Assembly (NCBI RefSeq): GCF_004117055.1 | Contig: NZ_CP026363.1 | Location: forward strand, 4,751,001 to 4,815,000 | DNA: 64,000 bases | Direction of reading: 5' to 3' | Source: Brevibacillus agri | Lineage (GTDB): Bacteria > Bacillota > Bacilli > Brevibacillales > Brevibacillaceae | In this document: piece after piece, positions 1 through 10,896 of the stretch | Layout of the letters: each line of letters begins with the position of its first letter | Position numbering within the stretch: position 1 is the first letter of the stretch | Translations under genes and position numbers: made by a program | Notes under the pieces: generated by a model | Database searches by the model: none | Told to the model about the DNA's origin: nothing | The model's input: only the letters and a program-made list of their open reading frames with translations

Positions 1-1643
1 ACGGACACTTTCAGCGGGAAGCCCTGGTCGTGCCACAGCTTGTTTTGGCGGCACGCCTGGCGCAGAATCCACTCTCCCAGGCTGATAATCATTCCGGTCT
101 CTTCGGCGATCGGGATGAACCGAATCGGCGAAATCACGCCCAGCTCCGGATGAACCCAGCGGACGAGCGCTTCCATCCCGGTCAGCTTCCCTGTCACAAT
201 GTCTATTTTCGGCTGGTAGTAGATTTGGAAATGCTCCTGCTCGATCGCTTTGCGCAGCTCATTTTCCATCAGGATGCGCTCCAGCGACTTCGCCTCCATC
301 GTCGGATCAAAAAACTCGTACCCGTTTTTGCCGTGCGATTTGACCGTGTACAGCGCGGTGTCCGCCCGCTTGAGCAGGTCGTCGGCATTGTCTCCATCCT
401 GCGGAAACAACGCGATGCCGATGCTGCACGACACGTTGAAGGAATGCCCGTGAAGTTCAAACGGCCTCTGCAGCGCATTCATGATCTGGTCGGCCAGTGC
501 CGCCGCTTCCTCCCGGTCAGTCAGTTGGCTGAGCAAGACGGTAAACTCATCTCCGCCGAGCCGCGCCACGACATCGCCCGGTCTGAGACATTCCCGCAAA
601 CGGTTGGACGCTTCCACCAGCAGCAAATCCCCTACGTCATGCCCGAAGGAATCGTTGACGTCCTTGAAGCGGTCCAGATCGAGGAACAGGACGGCGAGAT
701 TGGACTGGAACCGCTTGGCTTGGATGATTTCCCTGCTCAGATGCTGGACGTACATGCGGCGGTTCGGCAAGTCTGTCAAAGCGTCGTGGTAGGCCAGGTG
801 ATGGATCAGTTCCTCCGACTGCTTGCGATCCGTAATGTCGCGCGTGATGAGCAGCAGCTTGCTCACGTTCCCCTGCTCGTCGAGAACCGGATTGATTTTG
901 CTCTCGGTCCAGATCGTGTCGCCCTTGCGCGTCAGGATGCGGCATTCCACCGTGTACTCTTTTCGCGTCGAGTACGTATGCTGAATCGCATAGGCCATAA
1001 CGTCCCGGTCGCTCTCCACGATCCATTCGAACATGTTGTGAAAGCGCTCATCTGGAATGTCATGCTCAAACACAGCCTTATGCGACGGAGACAAGTACAA
1101 AAAGTCGCCTTCGGCATTAATCATGCTGATGATATCGGACGTATTTTCAGCGATGATCCGGTACAGCTCCTCGCTTTTTCTGACTTCTTCCTCCATATGC
1201 TTGCGCGCCGTAATGTCGTTGCGAATGGAAACGTACTGATAGATTTTCCCGGCAGTATTGACGAATGGCACAATCGTGGTGTCCACCCAGTACAAGCTGC
1301 CGTCTTTGGCCCGATTACAGATTTCGCCCCGCCACACTTTGCCCGAGCCGATGCATTTCCACATCTGCTGGAAAAACGACTTGGGATGGTGCCCGGAGTT
1401 GAGCAGCCGATGGTCTTGCCCGAGCAGCTCGCTGCGGCTGTATTTGGATATGCGGCAAAATTGCTCGTTCGCCCGCAGAATAATCCCGCGGTGATCGGTA
1501 ATCGCGAGGATCGTCGACTGGTCGAGCGCATACTTTACGTCAGCCAGCTCCCGCAGGACGACTTTCAGCTCCCCGTCCTTTTCCTGCAGCAACTCTTCCC
1601 ACTCTTCTGGAGTCAAAACTTCCATCAATTTGTTTCTCATCAT
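1..1643 (-). CDS. PAS-PAS-GGDEF-EAL cyclic-di-GMP signalling protein (C-terminus cut by window edge)
   Basis: This protein probably makes and/or degrades cyclic-di-GMP in response to a signal sensed by PAS domains. About 547 residues are visible. After a short coiled start there are two PAS/PAC modules (about residues 35-150 and 150-290), then a GGDEF domain with an intact RLGGDEF motif near residue 362, then the start of an EAL domain with MEALVRW near residue 491. The end of the EAL domain lies outside the window, so the phosphodiesterase catalytic set cannot be checked. No transmembrane segment is visible, so it is likely cytosolic. I chose the first ATG of an ATGATG pair; the ribosome site is weak. 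Long open frames on the plus strand here are antisense shadows. Confidence 0.93.
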   Translation of the reverse strand, partial: MMRNKLMEVLTPEEWEELLQEKDGELKVVLRELADVKYALDQSTILAITDHRGIILRANEQFCRISKYSRSELLGQDHRLLNSGHHPKSFFQQMWKCIGSGKVWRGEICNRAKDGSLYWVDTTIVPFVNTAGKIYQYVSIRNDITARKHMEEEVRKSEELYRIIAENTSDIISMINAEGDFLYLSPSHKAVFEHDIPDERFHNMFEWIVESDRDVMAYAIQHTYSTRKEYTVECRILTRKGDTIWTESKINPVLDEQGNVSKLLLITRDITDRKQSEELIHHLAYHDALTDLPNRRMYVQHLSREIIQAKRFQSNLAVLFLDLDRFKDVNDSFGHDVGDLLLVEASNRLRECLRPGDVVARLGGDEFTVLLSQLTDREEAAALADQIMNALQRPFELHGHSFNVSCSIGIALFPQDGDNADDLLKRADTALYTVKSHGKNGYEFFDPTMEAKSLERILMENELRKAIEQEHFQIYYQPKIDIVTGKLTGMEALVRWVHPELGVISPIRFIPIAEETGMIISLGEWILRQACRQNKLWHDQGFPLKVS

Positions 1644-2048
1644 CTATCACCCGTTTGCGCTCATGCGGCAGGCACGGCGCCGATAATTTTCGTAAAAGCA
1701 CTTGTCTAATCGTAAAGCGCGTTGCAGCAAAGCCTTTGCCAAAGTGCTGGAAAGAAAAAGTAGTTCTTTGGTAGGGAGACGCGTTGCGTAAATGCTCGCC
1801 CTGATATGCTTCGCAGCAGCGTCGCTACTCACGGACTTTTCGCAAAACGACAAGCTTTGCGAAAAGAGCGTTCAAAAAAATGACCCTCATGCCAAGGATC
1901 GCGATATGATGACGACAAGTTTGCTTCATTTTACCATGTATCGGCTAAAGATCAATAAGCACGCATGTGTTAGAAGCGACATTTTTGCAAACTTCGCGCT
2001 CGCTGGCGGGAGGCTTGACACTCCGGGGAAAACAGGGACCAAAGGCGC
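1644..2048. other. Intergenic stretch without a recognisable gene
   Basis: About 400 bases separate the start of the PAS-GGDEF-EAL gene from the methylase terminator. I see no frame with a plausible ribosome site and no structured RNA. The promoter of the signalling gene should lie here, but no convincing -35/-10 pair was found. Confidence 0.5.
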
Positions 2049-2079
2049 AAAAAAAAAAGAACCCGTTTCAGGTTCTTTT
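2049..2079 (-). terminator. Terminator of the DNA methylase gene
   Basis: On the minus strand AAAGAACC and GGTTCTTT form an 8-bp stem around a short loop, followed by a run of T residues. It starts within the stop codon of the methylase gene. Confidence 0.9.
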
Positions 2080-2983
2080 ACCAGGTGAGAAACAGTTTGT
2101 CGTGCACATCTTCGTTGACCATTTCTTCGCCCGCTCTCTGCAGACGGTTTATCATGGAAATGCCGCAGTTTACCAATATGCTCCTCGCAAACAAGCCGGC
2201 TGGCGGCTGCACGCCGATGTCTTCGGCTTTCGATTTTTTCTTGCCGTTGATCGAGAGCATTACTTTTGCGCCTCTTTGCTTGCAGGCGTATATCGCATCC
2301 CACAAGTCTTCGATCCTGAACGTCTGCGAACCGTACAGGATGCTTTGGCTGTGCGTGTATGGCGGGTCACAGTAAACCAGGTCGCCTTCGCCAGCCAGTC
2401 CCATCACTTCTCGGAAATCTTTATGCATAAACGTTACTTCCTTCACCAGTTGATGCCAAATTTCTACCCGTTTGGCAAACGCCTCGGGCGGAATCGGCTT
2501 GTGCGGCCCAATCGGTGTGCTCATATAGCCATCGCTTTTTCGGAAGCGCACGACACCGGAATAGCACGTTCTGGTCAAAACCGCAAAATCGAGCGCATTG
2601 AACGTTTGATTGAATCTTTCCCTGATTTCCAAATATTTTTGTTCTCTGTTGTCGTTGTAATCTTTTATACAAGCCTCGTAATGGCGGACCAATGTGTCCG
2701 GATCGTTTTTCACATACTCAAAAATGCCGATCAGAAAAGGAAGAATATCGCCGCCGATGGCCTGCTTGTAACGGGGAAACAAGCTGTTCCGGTTTTCTGC
2801 CGCCAGCTTTCCCAATACGGCGCCGCTCCCCAAAAACGGCTCTACATACGTGTGAATTTCTTCGGGCATGTAGGAAACGATCTCTTCCGCAAAACGGTGT
2901 TTATTCCCGATCCATTTCAGCAATTGCGGGACGTCCGCCAGCTTTTGCCGTTCCAGCTTGTCTTGTACGTATCGACTCATCAT
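2078..2983 (-). CDS. D12-class adenine-N6 DNA methyltransferase (Dam-like)
   Basis: This enzyme methylates adenine in a specific DNA site and is the protective half of a type II restriction-modification system. It is 301 residues long, usual for the D12 class. The SAM-binding motif PFLGSGAV lies at about residues 49-56, after a KWIGNKHR segment typical of Dam relatives, and the catalytic DPPY motif lies near residue 205. The ATGATG start at 2983 was chosen because GTGAGG sits 6 bases upstream; an upstream in-frame start at 3022 lacks this. The gene diverges from the C-protein and nuclease genes, the usual arrangement of C-controlled systems. The recognition sequence cannot be deduced from the sequence. 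Confidence 0.92.
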   Translation of the reverse strand: MMSRYVQDKLERQKLADVPQLLKWIGNKHRFAEEIVSYMPEEIHTYVEPFLGSGAVLGKLAAENRNSLFPRYKQAIGGDILPFLIGIFEYVKNDPDTLVRHYEACIKDYNDNREQKYLEIRERFNQTFNALDFAVLTRTCYSGVVRFRKSDGYMSTPIGPHKPIPPEAFAKRVEIWHQLVKEVTFMHKDFREVMGLAGEGDLVYCDPPYTHSQSILYGSQTFRIEDLWDAIYACKQRGAKVMLSINGKKKSKAEDIGVQPPAGLFARSILVNCGISMINRLQRAGEEMVNEDVHDKLFLTW

Positions 2984-3067
2984 GAAGAACCTCACACAAC
3001 TTCTAGATTTTCCGACTGACAACCATGCCCCATTTTAGCATGAATGGAGAGAAAAAAGTAACCATGA

Positions 3068-3105
3068 TGTCACTTATAGTCTGTAGACCAATAGTCTACA
3101 TGATA
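3068..3105. promoter_or_regulatory. C-box operators of the restriction-modification system
   Basis: The stretch contains GTCACTTATAGTCTGTAGAC followed by CAATAGTCTACAT. This closely matches the tandem C-box layout known from Esp1396I-type controllers (GACTTATAGTC and TTATAGTC half sites). GTAGAC (3083-3088) and GTCTAC (3094-3099) form one palindrome. It lies between the divergent methylase and C genes, where the C protein would repress the methylase and self-activate. Confidence 0.8.
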
Positions 3106-3161
3106 GTACTTTTGTTTCAAATGGAAAAAGAAAGAAACCGATACAAAGTGGTTGATACCAG

Positions 3162-3401
3162 ATGAAGCCGATGAAGCATACAGAGATCAAGCAACAATTT
3201 GGGGCAGCGATCAGAAAGCTGCGCATGGAACAAAAAATGACGCAAGAAGAGCTGGCGGGACGTACCGGACTGCATCGCACCTACATCAGCGAAGTCGAAC
3301 GCGGAGAAAGAAATGTGTCTTTGGAAAACATCGTAAAACTGGCAAACGCTTTACGCACCCATGTCTCTTCCGTATTTCTATTGATTGAAAAGGGGGAATA
3401 G
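3162..3401 (+). CDS. XRE-family controller (C) protein of the restriction-modification system
   Basis: This 79-residue protein is a single lambda-repressor-like helix-turn-helix domain, with the recognition region EELAGRTGLHRTYISEVERG at about residues 29-48. C proteins of this size bind C-boxes, delay nuclease expression and limit methylase expression after the system enters a new cell. The matching C-boxes sit 60-95 bases upstream, and the nuclease gene starts 5 bases after its stop codon. The start may instead be the second ATG at 3171; neither has a strong ribosome site, and C genes are often translated from leaderless transcripts. Confidence 0.9.
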   Translation: MKPMKHTEIKQQFGAAIRKLRMEQKMTQEELAGRTGLHRTYISEVERGERNVSLENIVKLANALRTHVSSVFLLIEKGE

Positions 3402-3406
3402 CCACC

Positions 3407-4285
3407 GTGAGACCGAATCCGCAGTTTCTAAATCGCAGCTCTGCTTTTTGGGCGTACACAAAGCTCATATCGGAAAAGCTCAACTACTCCAAGGACGGCG
3501 AAATTAAAAAGTACTCGCAGACAGAAATGGTCTACAAGCTGCAGGAGCTGGGGATTATCATTGACCCGCAAATGCTCGGCGAAGTAAAAGCGTACCTCGA
3601 CTATCGCGCAGATTTGCTGAACTGAATCATCAAGCGCTTGTTCATGGATGTCCATACGGCCCGAGCTGTGTTTTACAAGCTGCAGGCAGAACTTTATGAA
3701 AAGAACGGCTATACTTGTGCGCTGCCGTTTAACAAGCAAAAAGGCGAAAAGAAAGACTACGCCTATTTTACAGGCATCGTCAACATTTTGACTGAACACA
3801 CTCTTCGCACATATGCTAAGCAGAACGGATTGCAGTACGGACGCGACGTCAAGTTTGACGATAACCCGCTAAGCTTGTCCTATATTACAGACGAAGCAGG
3901 CAGGCTGCAAGGGATCATGTCCAGACGTTTTGACGGAGCCTACCCCGGTACGGAAAATCCGCTCGCGATCTGGGAAGTCAAAGAATACTACTACACCACC
4001 ACGTTCGGCAGCAGAATCGCAGACGGGGTGTATGAAACACAGTTGGACGGCTTTGAGATCAATACCATCTCGAAAGAAACGCAAAAGAACATCCAGCACA
4101 TTTATTTCATTGATGATTTCAATACGTGGTGGAACATGGGAAAATCTTATCTTTGCCGGATCGTCGACATGCTGCACGTCGGTCACGTGGACGAAGTCAT
4201 CTTCGGCAAGGAAGTGTTGGAGCGCTGGCCGAAAGTGTTGCACGAGCTGCTGGCCGCACACGAAGTAGCCGTACAGGGACGGTAA
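3407..4285 (+). pseudogene. Type II restriction endonuclease gene with an in-frame stop
   Basis: A GTG start at 3407, preceded by GGGGGA, opens a frame encoding 72 residues that ends at TGA (3623-3625). The same frame then continues without interruption for another 219 codons to 4285, so the gene is one reading frame with a single nonsense codon. The downstream part holds a PD-(D/E)XK-like core: FDGAYPG followed about 12 residues later by WEVKEYY. This fits the nuclease of the adjacent methylase and C protein. I do not recognise a named family. A restart at ATG 3638 could give a 215-residue protein carrying the catalytic core. The nuclease is probably inactive while the methylase remains intact. 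Confidence 0.8.
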
Positions 4286-4493
4286 ACAGAAAACGCCCGC
4301 GCCATAATCGCATCCCCCTTCTGGTAGACAGCCAAAGTCGGCACCTGCTTCTGTCTTCCGAGAGGGGTTTTTTATCGGAAAATCCGCAGAGCAACTGACG
4401 CTGCGTGCAAAAAAACAGCCGCGAACGAACGAAACGTGCAGCAAAAGAAAGCAGCACGTATCCATCACGCGCGTTTTTACAGCGAACCTAAAA

Positions 4494-4528
4494 CAACCTG
4501 AGCCAGTATGATTACCGAACTCAGGTTG
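4494..4528. terminator. Bidirectional hairpin between nuclease and oxidase genes
   Basis: CAACCTGAG (4494-4502) pairs with CTCAGGTTG (4520-4528). It lies between two genes that converge on it. Short T runs exist nearby, but there is no strong U tract. Confidence 0.6.
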
Positions 4529-4600
4529 CTTGTGTGCTTTTTCTCTTCGGTCTTCCTGACAGCGCCCAGTCCAAAGGGGCGTTTCCCGCTGGCAAACCGT

Positions 4601-5749
4601 CTACGGCAAGCGCACCAGGATGCTGCGGTTCAGATCCTCGACCGAGCGGCTGCCGGACAGAGCCATCGCGACGTCAAATTCGTGGAGCAGCGTATCGAGG
4701 ACGCTGGACACGCCCTGTTCTCCCGCTACTGCCAGTCCGTACAAAAACGGGCGTCCGATCAGCACCGCATTGGCTCCCAAGGCGATTGCCTTGACGACAT
4801 CCGCGCCGGTGCGCACGCCGCTGTCGAGCAGGACAGGAATGCTTCCCGCTACTACCTCCGCAATCGCAGGCAGCGCGTCAAGGGTAGAAATCGCTCCATC
4901 CATCTGCCGTCCGCCGTGATTGGAAACGATAATGCCATCCACGCCGTGCTCCAGGGCGAGTCTCGCATCATCCGGGTGCAAGAGACCTTTGACGAGGATC
5001 GGCAAGCGGGTATGCTCGCGCAAAAAGCCGATATCGCTCCAGTTCAGCGCCGGATGATAAATGTTTTTCAACACTTCCTCGACCGCATTCTCCGGCGTCA
5101 CCTCGGCCAGCCGCGAGCAAAAGACAGGGTCCGTGATGTAGTTGGCAAGCCCTCTGCCTTCACGCAGCGGCGAATAGCCGTTGCGGAAATCGCGGCGCTT
5201 CCAGCCGAGCATGACGGTATCTACCGTGAGCACAATTGCGGAGTACCCAGCCGCTTCCGCGCGCTTGACCATGCTCGCGCTTACTTCGCGATCGTTGGAC
5301 CAGTAAAGCTGGAACCAGCGCTCCGCCGCTCCCATCGCTTCGGCGATTTGCTCCAGGCTCGTAGAGGAAACCGTGCTGGCGACAAACGGCACACCCGCAG
5401 CAGCCGCCGCTCTGGCCGTCGCCAGCTCTGCGTCACGATGCGCGATGGACTGCATGCCGACAGGAGCCAAAAAGATCGGCGCGCTCAGCTTTCGGCCGAA
5501 CATCGTAATCGCGGAGGTGCGATTCGTGACATCGCGCATCATCCGCGGCACGATTGCCCAGCGGGAAAAAGCCCTCCTGTTTTCGGCAAGCGTTTCTTCG
5601 GCTCCCGAGCCTCCGGCAATATAGTCAAACGGACCGTCCGGAAGGATTTCTCTCGCCTGTTTCTCCCAATCTTCAATCGAAACGGGCAGTGCCTGCGTAC
5701 TTTTGCTCACGCGCGTAAAGAGCAAAGTTTCTTCCTGTGCTTTCGTCAT
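4601..5749 (-). CDS. FMN-dependent alpha-hydroxy-acid oxidase (lactate 2-monooxygenase/oxidase-like)
   Basis: The 382-residue protein belongs to the FMN-dependent alpha-hydroxy-acid dehydrogenase family, a soluble TIM-barrel flavoenzyme that oxidises L-lactate or related 2-hydroxy acids. Visible signatures are DYIAGGSGAEET near residue 45, the active-site segment SNHGGRQMDGA near residue 275, and the phosphate-binding GANAVLIGRPFLYG near residue 330. Length is normal. The start at 5749 has a GGGAGAGG ribosome site 5 bases upstream. The substrate cannot be fixed from sequence: lactate monooxygenase, lactate oxidase and glycolate oxidase-like relatives share these motifs. It appears to be a single-gene transcript. 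Confidence 0.9.
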   Translation of the reverse strand: MTKAQEETLLFTRVSKSTQALPVSIEDWEKQAREILPDGPFDYIAGGSGAEETLAENRRAFSRWAIVPRMMRDVTNRTSAITMFGRKLSAPIFLAPVGMQSIAHRDAELATARAAAAAGVPFVASTVSSTSLEQIAEAMGAAERWFQLYWSNDREVSASMVKRAEAAGYSAIVLTVDTVMLGWKRRDFRNGYSPLREGRGLANYITDPVFCSRLAEVTPENAVEEVLKNIYHPALNWSDIGFLREHTRLPILVKGLLHPDDARLALEHGVDGIIVSNHGGRQMDGAISTLDALPAIAEVVAGSIPVLLDSGVRTGADVVKAIALGANAVLIGRPFLYGLAVAGEQGVSSVLDTLLHEFDVAMALSGSRSVEDLNRSILVRLP

Positions 5750-6061
5750 CTTTCCTCTCCCTTTCTATCTGTGCTCCAAGCCGTCAGGCGCATTTTGGCT
5801 TGCCCGCTGTGCCCAAGGCCCGTCCTGCTTTGCCAGGACCGTTCTCCTGTGCGAATCACTGTTTTTGGCGGCTCCGCCTGTAGTCACGCAATTATTCGAA
5901 AATTAATACAAAAAATCATATACGTTCAGCTTGCCCTCTGTCAATTCCAGAGCAAAAACGAACAACCCCACAAGCCTGTCCAACAGGCGATCAGGCGACA
6001 CTTCTCCGCGCTGCCAGCCTGGGCTTGTCCGCGCTGCTTCAGTAAGCTATCTGCCAAAACG
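5750..6061. other. Intergenic stretch without a recognisable gene
   Basis: About 310 bases upstream of the oxidase gene. An A/T-rich patch at 5890-5930 could hold the oxidase promoter, but no clear -35/-10 pair was assigned. Confidence 0.4.
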
Positions 6062-6310
6062 TTACTTCCGCTTTCGCCTTTTCGCCCGCCTGGACCGTTT
6101 GCTGCAGCAAAGCCCGCTCACGGCTCCCCCGCTGCCATATGTGTTCGTCTCGCTGTGCCCGTTGATGACATTCACGACATTGCCGCTGTTTTCGCCGCCG
6201 GAGCCGGAAAACGTTTTGCTCACGCTTTTCGGAGAGTTGTTGGCCGTATCACCGAAATTGATGGTACCCGAGTTGTTCGTAATTTGCACGTTTCCTACAA
6301 ATGTCGCCAA
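6062..6310 (-). CDS. GerPF/GerPA-family spore germination protein
   Basis: The 82-residue product begins ATFVGNVQITNNSGTINFGD and continues SPKSVSKTFSGSG. This is the layout of small GerPA/GerPF spore proteins, which sit near the inner coat and help germinants pass to their receptors. It starts with TTG at 6310, supported by a strong GAAGGAGGGAG ribosome site. The last 15 residues are very basic (CCSKRSRRAKRRKRK), which is not typical of the family; the C-terminus may be altered or may interact with nucleic acid or the coat. The gene stands alone rather than in a gerP operon. Confidence 0.75.
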   Translation of the reverse strand: MATFVGNVQITNNSGTINFGDTANNSPKSVSKTFSGSGGENSGNVVNVINGHSETNTYGSGGAVSGLCCSKRSRRAKRRKRK

Positions 6311-6404
6311 CCCGCTCCCTCCTTCCCGCGTTCGCCGTGGACTACTTATACAGTATGTACGGCAAAACGCGCCTGATTAGACGATGGTTGATAGGTCGGT
6401 GCCA

Positions 6405-6455
6405 CAAAAAAGCCTCCCGTATGGCAGACGCCGCGCAGGAGACTTCTCTTCTGCT
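6405..6455 (-). terminator. Terminator after the short-chain dehydrogenase fragment
   Basis: On the minus strand AGTCTCC pairs with GGGAGGCT and is followed by six T residues. Confidence 0.6.
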
Positions 6456-6467
6456 TTTCCGTGCGCT

Positions 6468-8891
<2,424 letters not shown>

Positions 8892-9038
8892 AATTTCCCT
8901 CCACAATCGAATGACTATATACCTCGTATTACGATGTTTATGAGCGCAAGAAGCGTAGAGAAAAGCAGCAACCTCTTCTCCCGCGATCTTCTTGCGCTGG
9001 CAGGCAGCAAAGGCTCGACCGCCATCCCCTTTTTCTGC

Positions 9039-9788
9039 TCATGAAAGCGTGGAAAACGACTTGTCCGCTTCTCTGCTCCGCTGCCTGTACACAAATGCCG
9101 CGCCCGCCCGGAACAGTCCGTATCCACACAGGCCGCCCAGCACGTTGAGCAGCAGGTCGTCGACATCGAAGCTGCCCAAAGCAAGCCAAAACTGTAAAAA
9201 CTCAATCGCCAGACTGGCGAACAACGCCGTGAAAAACACGCGGTGCCTATTTCGGAACGACGCAAACAACAACGGCAGCAGCAGCCCGAGCGGCATGAAC
9301 AGCGCGATGTTGCCAAGCAGGTTGTACGCGATCGTATAGGCGCTGTAATGCTCGTAGTGGAACACGTAGTCGAATAGCGTGCGCATCGGCTTCGTATTTT
9401 GAAAAATATACGTGTACTCCGGGGCGCCGTGCCGCAGCATCCGCTCCTTCCATTCGAGCGTGAACCGTCTGCGGTGCCACCTGTCCGGCGAGAGCAGCAG
9501 CAAATAGCTGCAAGCCGCTACATAGAGGCCGAACAAAGCCAGCACCCATTTGCGCACGTACTTGTCGATGAGCGGCATGGACGCAGCAAGCTGGCTTTTC
9601 AGCTCAGCCACAGGGCCAAAGCGCTGGATAGCGAGCGCAGCCGCTTCCTGCTCCGCATAGCCCTCCTCCATCAACTCTTGCTTCATGCTCGTCACATGAT
9701 CGAGCAACTCGTCCTTCACGTCCTGCTTTTCCCGCCTGGAGCAGGGCAAACCATTGACGACTTGATCGACGTATTCTTCCAGTTTCAC
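9039..9788 (-). CDS. VanZ-family membrane protein with N-terminal HAAS-type prefix domain
   Basis: This 250-residue membrane protein begins with a helical cytoplasmic region (about residues 1-75, KLEEYVDQVVNGLPCSRREK) like the permease-prefix/HAAS domains encoded beside PadR regulators. It continues with four or five membrane segments and the VanZ-like ending FDVDDLLLNVLGGLCGY. VanZ proteins lower teicoplanin binding in some hosts, but most homologues have no known role. The GTG start at 9788 follows GAGGGAAGTGAG, which overlaps the end of the PadR gene, so the two are translated together. Confidence 0.85.
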   Translation of the reverse strand: MKLEEYVDQVVNGLPCSRREKQDVKDELLDHVTSMKQELMEEGYAEQEAAALAIQRFGPVAELKSQLAASMPLIDKYVRKWVLALFGLYVAACSYLLLLSPDRWHRRRFTLEWKERMLRHGAPEYTYIFQNTKPMRTLFDYVFHYEHYSAYTIAYNLLGNIALFMPLGLLLPLLFASFRNRHRVFFTALFASLAIEFLQFWLALGSFDVDDLLLNVLGGLCGYGLFRAGAAFVYRQRSREADKSFSTLS

Positions 9789-9792
9789 GGTC

Positions 9793-10119
9793 CTACTCAC
9801 TTCCCTCGTTGCAGAGCGCAACCAGCCGCGTCAGACTCTGCCAGTCTTTCATCTTGTCTGCCAAAAGCTTTTGCCCCTCCCTGGTGATGCGGTAATACTT
9901 GCGGCGACCGCCTTCCTTCGACTCGCCCCAGTACGATTCCACGGCCTTCTGGTTCTCCAGCCGCTTCAAAGCCGGGTACAGCGTCCCTTCCCCGATTTCA
10001 TAGACTTCCTCGCTTTTCTCGCGGATCTTTTTCGCCAGCTCATAGCCGTATTGATCCTTTTGCGCAATCAGCGAGAGCAGCAGAAGATCAATGCTCCCTT
10101 TCAGCAACTCCTTGTTCAC
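9793..10119 (-). CDS. PadR-family transcriptional regulator
   Basis: The product is about 108 residues: a winged helix of the PadR type, with LKGSIDLLLLSLIAQKDQYG at the N-terminus, EGTLYPALKRLE in the recognition region and GRRKYYRIT in the wing. These small regulators usually repress the membrane protein encoded directly downstream. The GTG start at 10119 has AAGGAG 8 bases upstream; the longer TTG start would place the ribosome site inside the gene. The stop codon is 4 bases before the start of the VanZ gene. Confidence 0.92.
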   Translation of the reverse strand: MNKELLKGSIDLLLLSLIAQKDQYGYELAKKIREKSEEVYEIGEGTLYPALKRLENQKAVESYWGESKEGGRRKYYRITREGQKLLADKMKDWQSLTRLVALCNEGSE

Positions 10120-10423
10120 AGTAACAACTCCTTCCAAGCCTGAGTAGAGAGTAGCACATTATACATCGTGTTACAAGGTAGTTGAAAAAGAAAAACGACA
10201 ACATTTATTGATCCTAAATTACTATTGGCAAAAATAAAATAGGTAATATAGACTATTTTCGACAAGCACTTCCATAGATCGACAGGATGGTTCAGAAAAT
10301 TCCTCCTTGCTCCACAACTAGAATACAGGTCCGAAGAACCGGGCAGAAGGAAGATGTCCCGAGCAGCACACGCGAGTCGCCTTTCATTTTGTGACTTCAT
10401 TCTCTCAAACAGGAGGAATACAC
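10120..10423. other. Intergenic divergent promoter region
   Basis: About 300 bases separate padR (minus) from a small membrane peptide gene (plus). The A/T-rich core at 10150-10260 should hold both promoters. GTTACAAGG near 10169 may be part of a PadR operator, but this is not certain. Confidence 0.4.
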
Positions 10424-10546
10424 ATGCTTGCTACCCTTCCACACTATGCTCTACATACGGTTCTCTTGGCTCATTTTGTCATCGGTGCGTTATTTTTATA
10501 TTCCGAATACAAGTTTTTGAGTAAAATAAAAGCCTCGGAGAAATAG
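10424..10546 (+). CDS. Small single-span membrane peptide (40 aa)
   Basis: ATG at 10424 is preceded by AGGAGG at ideal spacing. The 40-residue product has one hydrophobic stretch (LLAHFVIGALFLYS) and a basic tail (KFLSKIKASEK), so it should span the membrane with the C-terminus inside. I do not recognise a family. The ribosome site and composition make it a credible gene. The KTSC-domain gene follows 22 bases downstream and may be co-transcribed. Confidence 0.65.
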   Translation: MLATLPHYALHTVLLAHFVIGALFLYSEYKFLSKIKASEK

Positions 10547-10568
10547 ACAAAAAGGAGTATGGCGCGAA

Positions 10569-10835
10569 GTGAAATCTTTTTTTCGCCAATGGTTTTCTCG
10601 TAAAAACAAGACCGAAGAAGAGCCCAAGTACAAGCAACTGGATTCCGACCTCATCAAAGCCACCCGCTACGACTTGGAGTCGCAACACCTTTACATCCAG
10701 TTTCACGACGGCCGCGAATTTGTCTACTGCAAAGTCTCCCCTTATGCCTACAACGCCTTCCTGAATGCCGATTCGTTCAGTGAGCATTTTCACTCGTTTA
10801 TTAGCCAACGCTATTTGCACTACCAGGTCATGTAA
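10569..10835 (+). CDS. KTSC-domain protein
   Basis: The 88-residue protein carries a KTSC domain over its second half (ATRYDLESQHLYIQFHDGR, then FVYCKVSPYAYNAFLNA). KTSC domains are short beta-rich modules found alone or fused to nucleic-acid enzymes; their role is unclear. The first 20 residues are basic and aromatic. Translation should start at GTG 10569, 11 bases after AAGGAG. Confidence 0.8.
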   Translation: MKSFFRQWFSRKNKTEEEPKYKQLDSDLIKATRYDLESQHLYIQFHDGREFVYCKVSPYAYNAFLNADSFSEHFHSFISQRYLHYQVM

Positions 10836-10860
10836 TTCAAGCCGTGGGCCGGGCACGCAA

Positions 10861-10896
10861 CAGCCCTCCGGGAGCCTCCAGAGGGCTGCTTTGTTA
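10861..10896. terminator. Bidirectional terminator between the KTSC gene and the ABC transporter operon
   Basis: CAGCCCTC (10861-10868) pairs with GAGGGCTG (10881-10888). It sits between convergent genes and reaches the stop of the ATPase gene. Confidence 0.8.

Noticed and set aside
30..1709. A 559-codon open frame on the plus strand
   Set aside because: It is antisense to the PAS-GGDEF-EAL gene, whose motifs are clear on the minus strand. High-GC third positions make such shadows common.
4508..6376. A 622-codon open frame on the plus strand
   Set aside because: It is antisense to the FMN oxidase and the GerPF-like gene, both supported by family motifs and ribosome sites.
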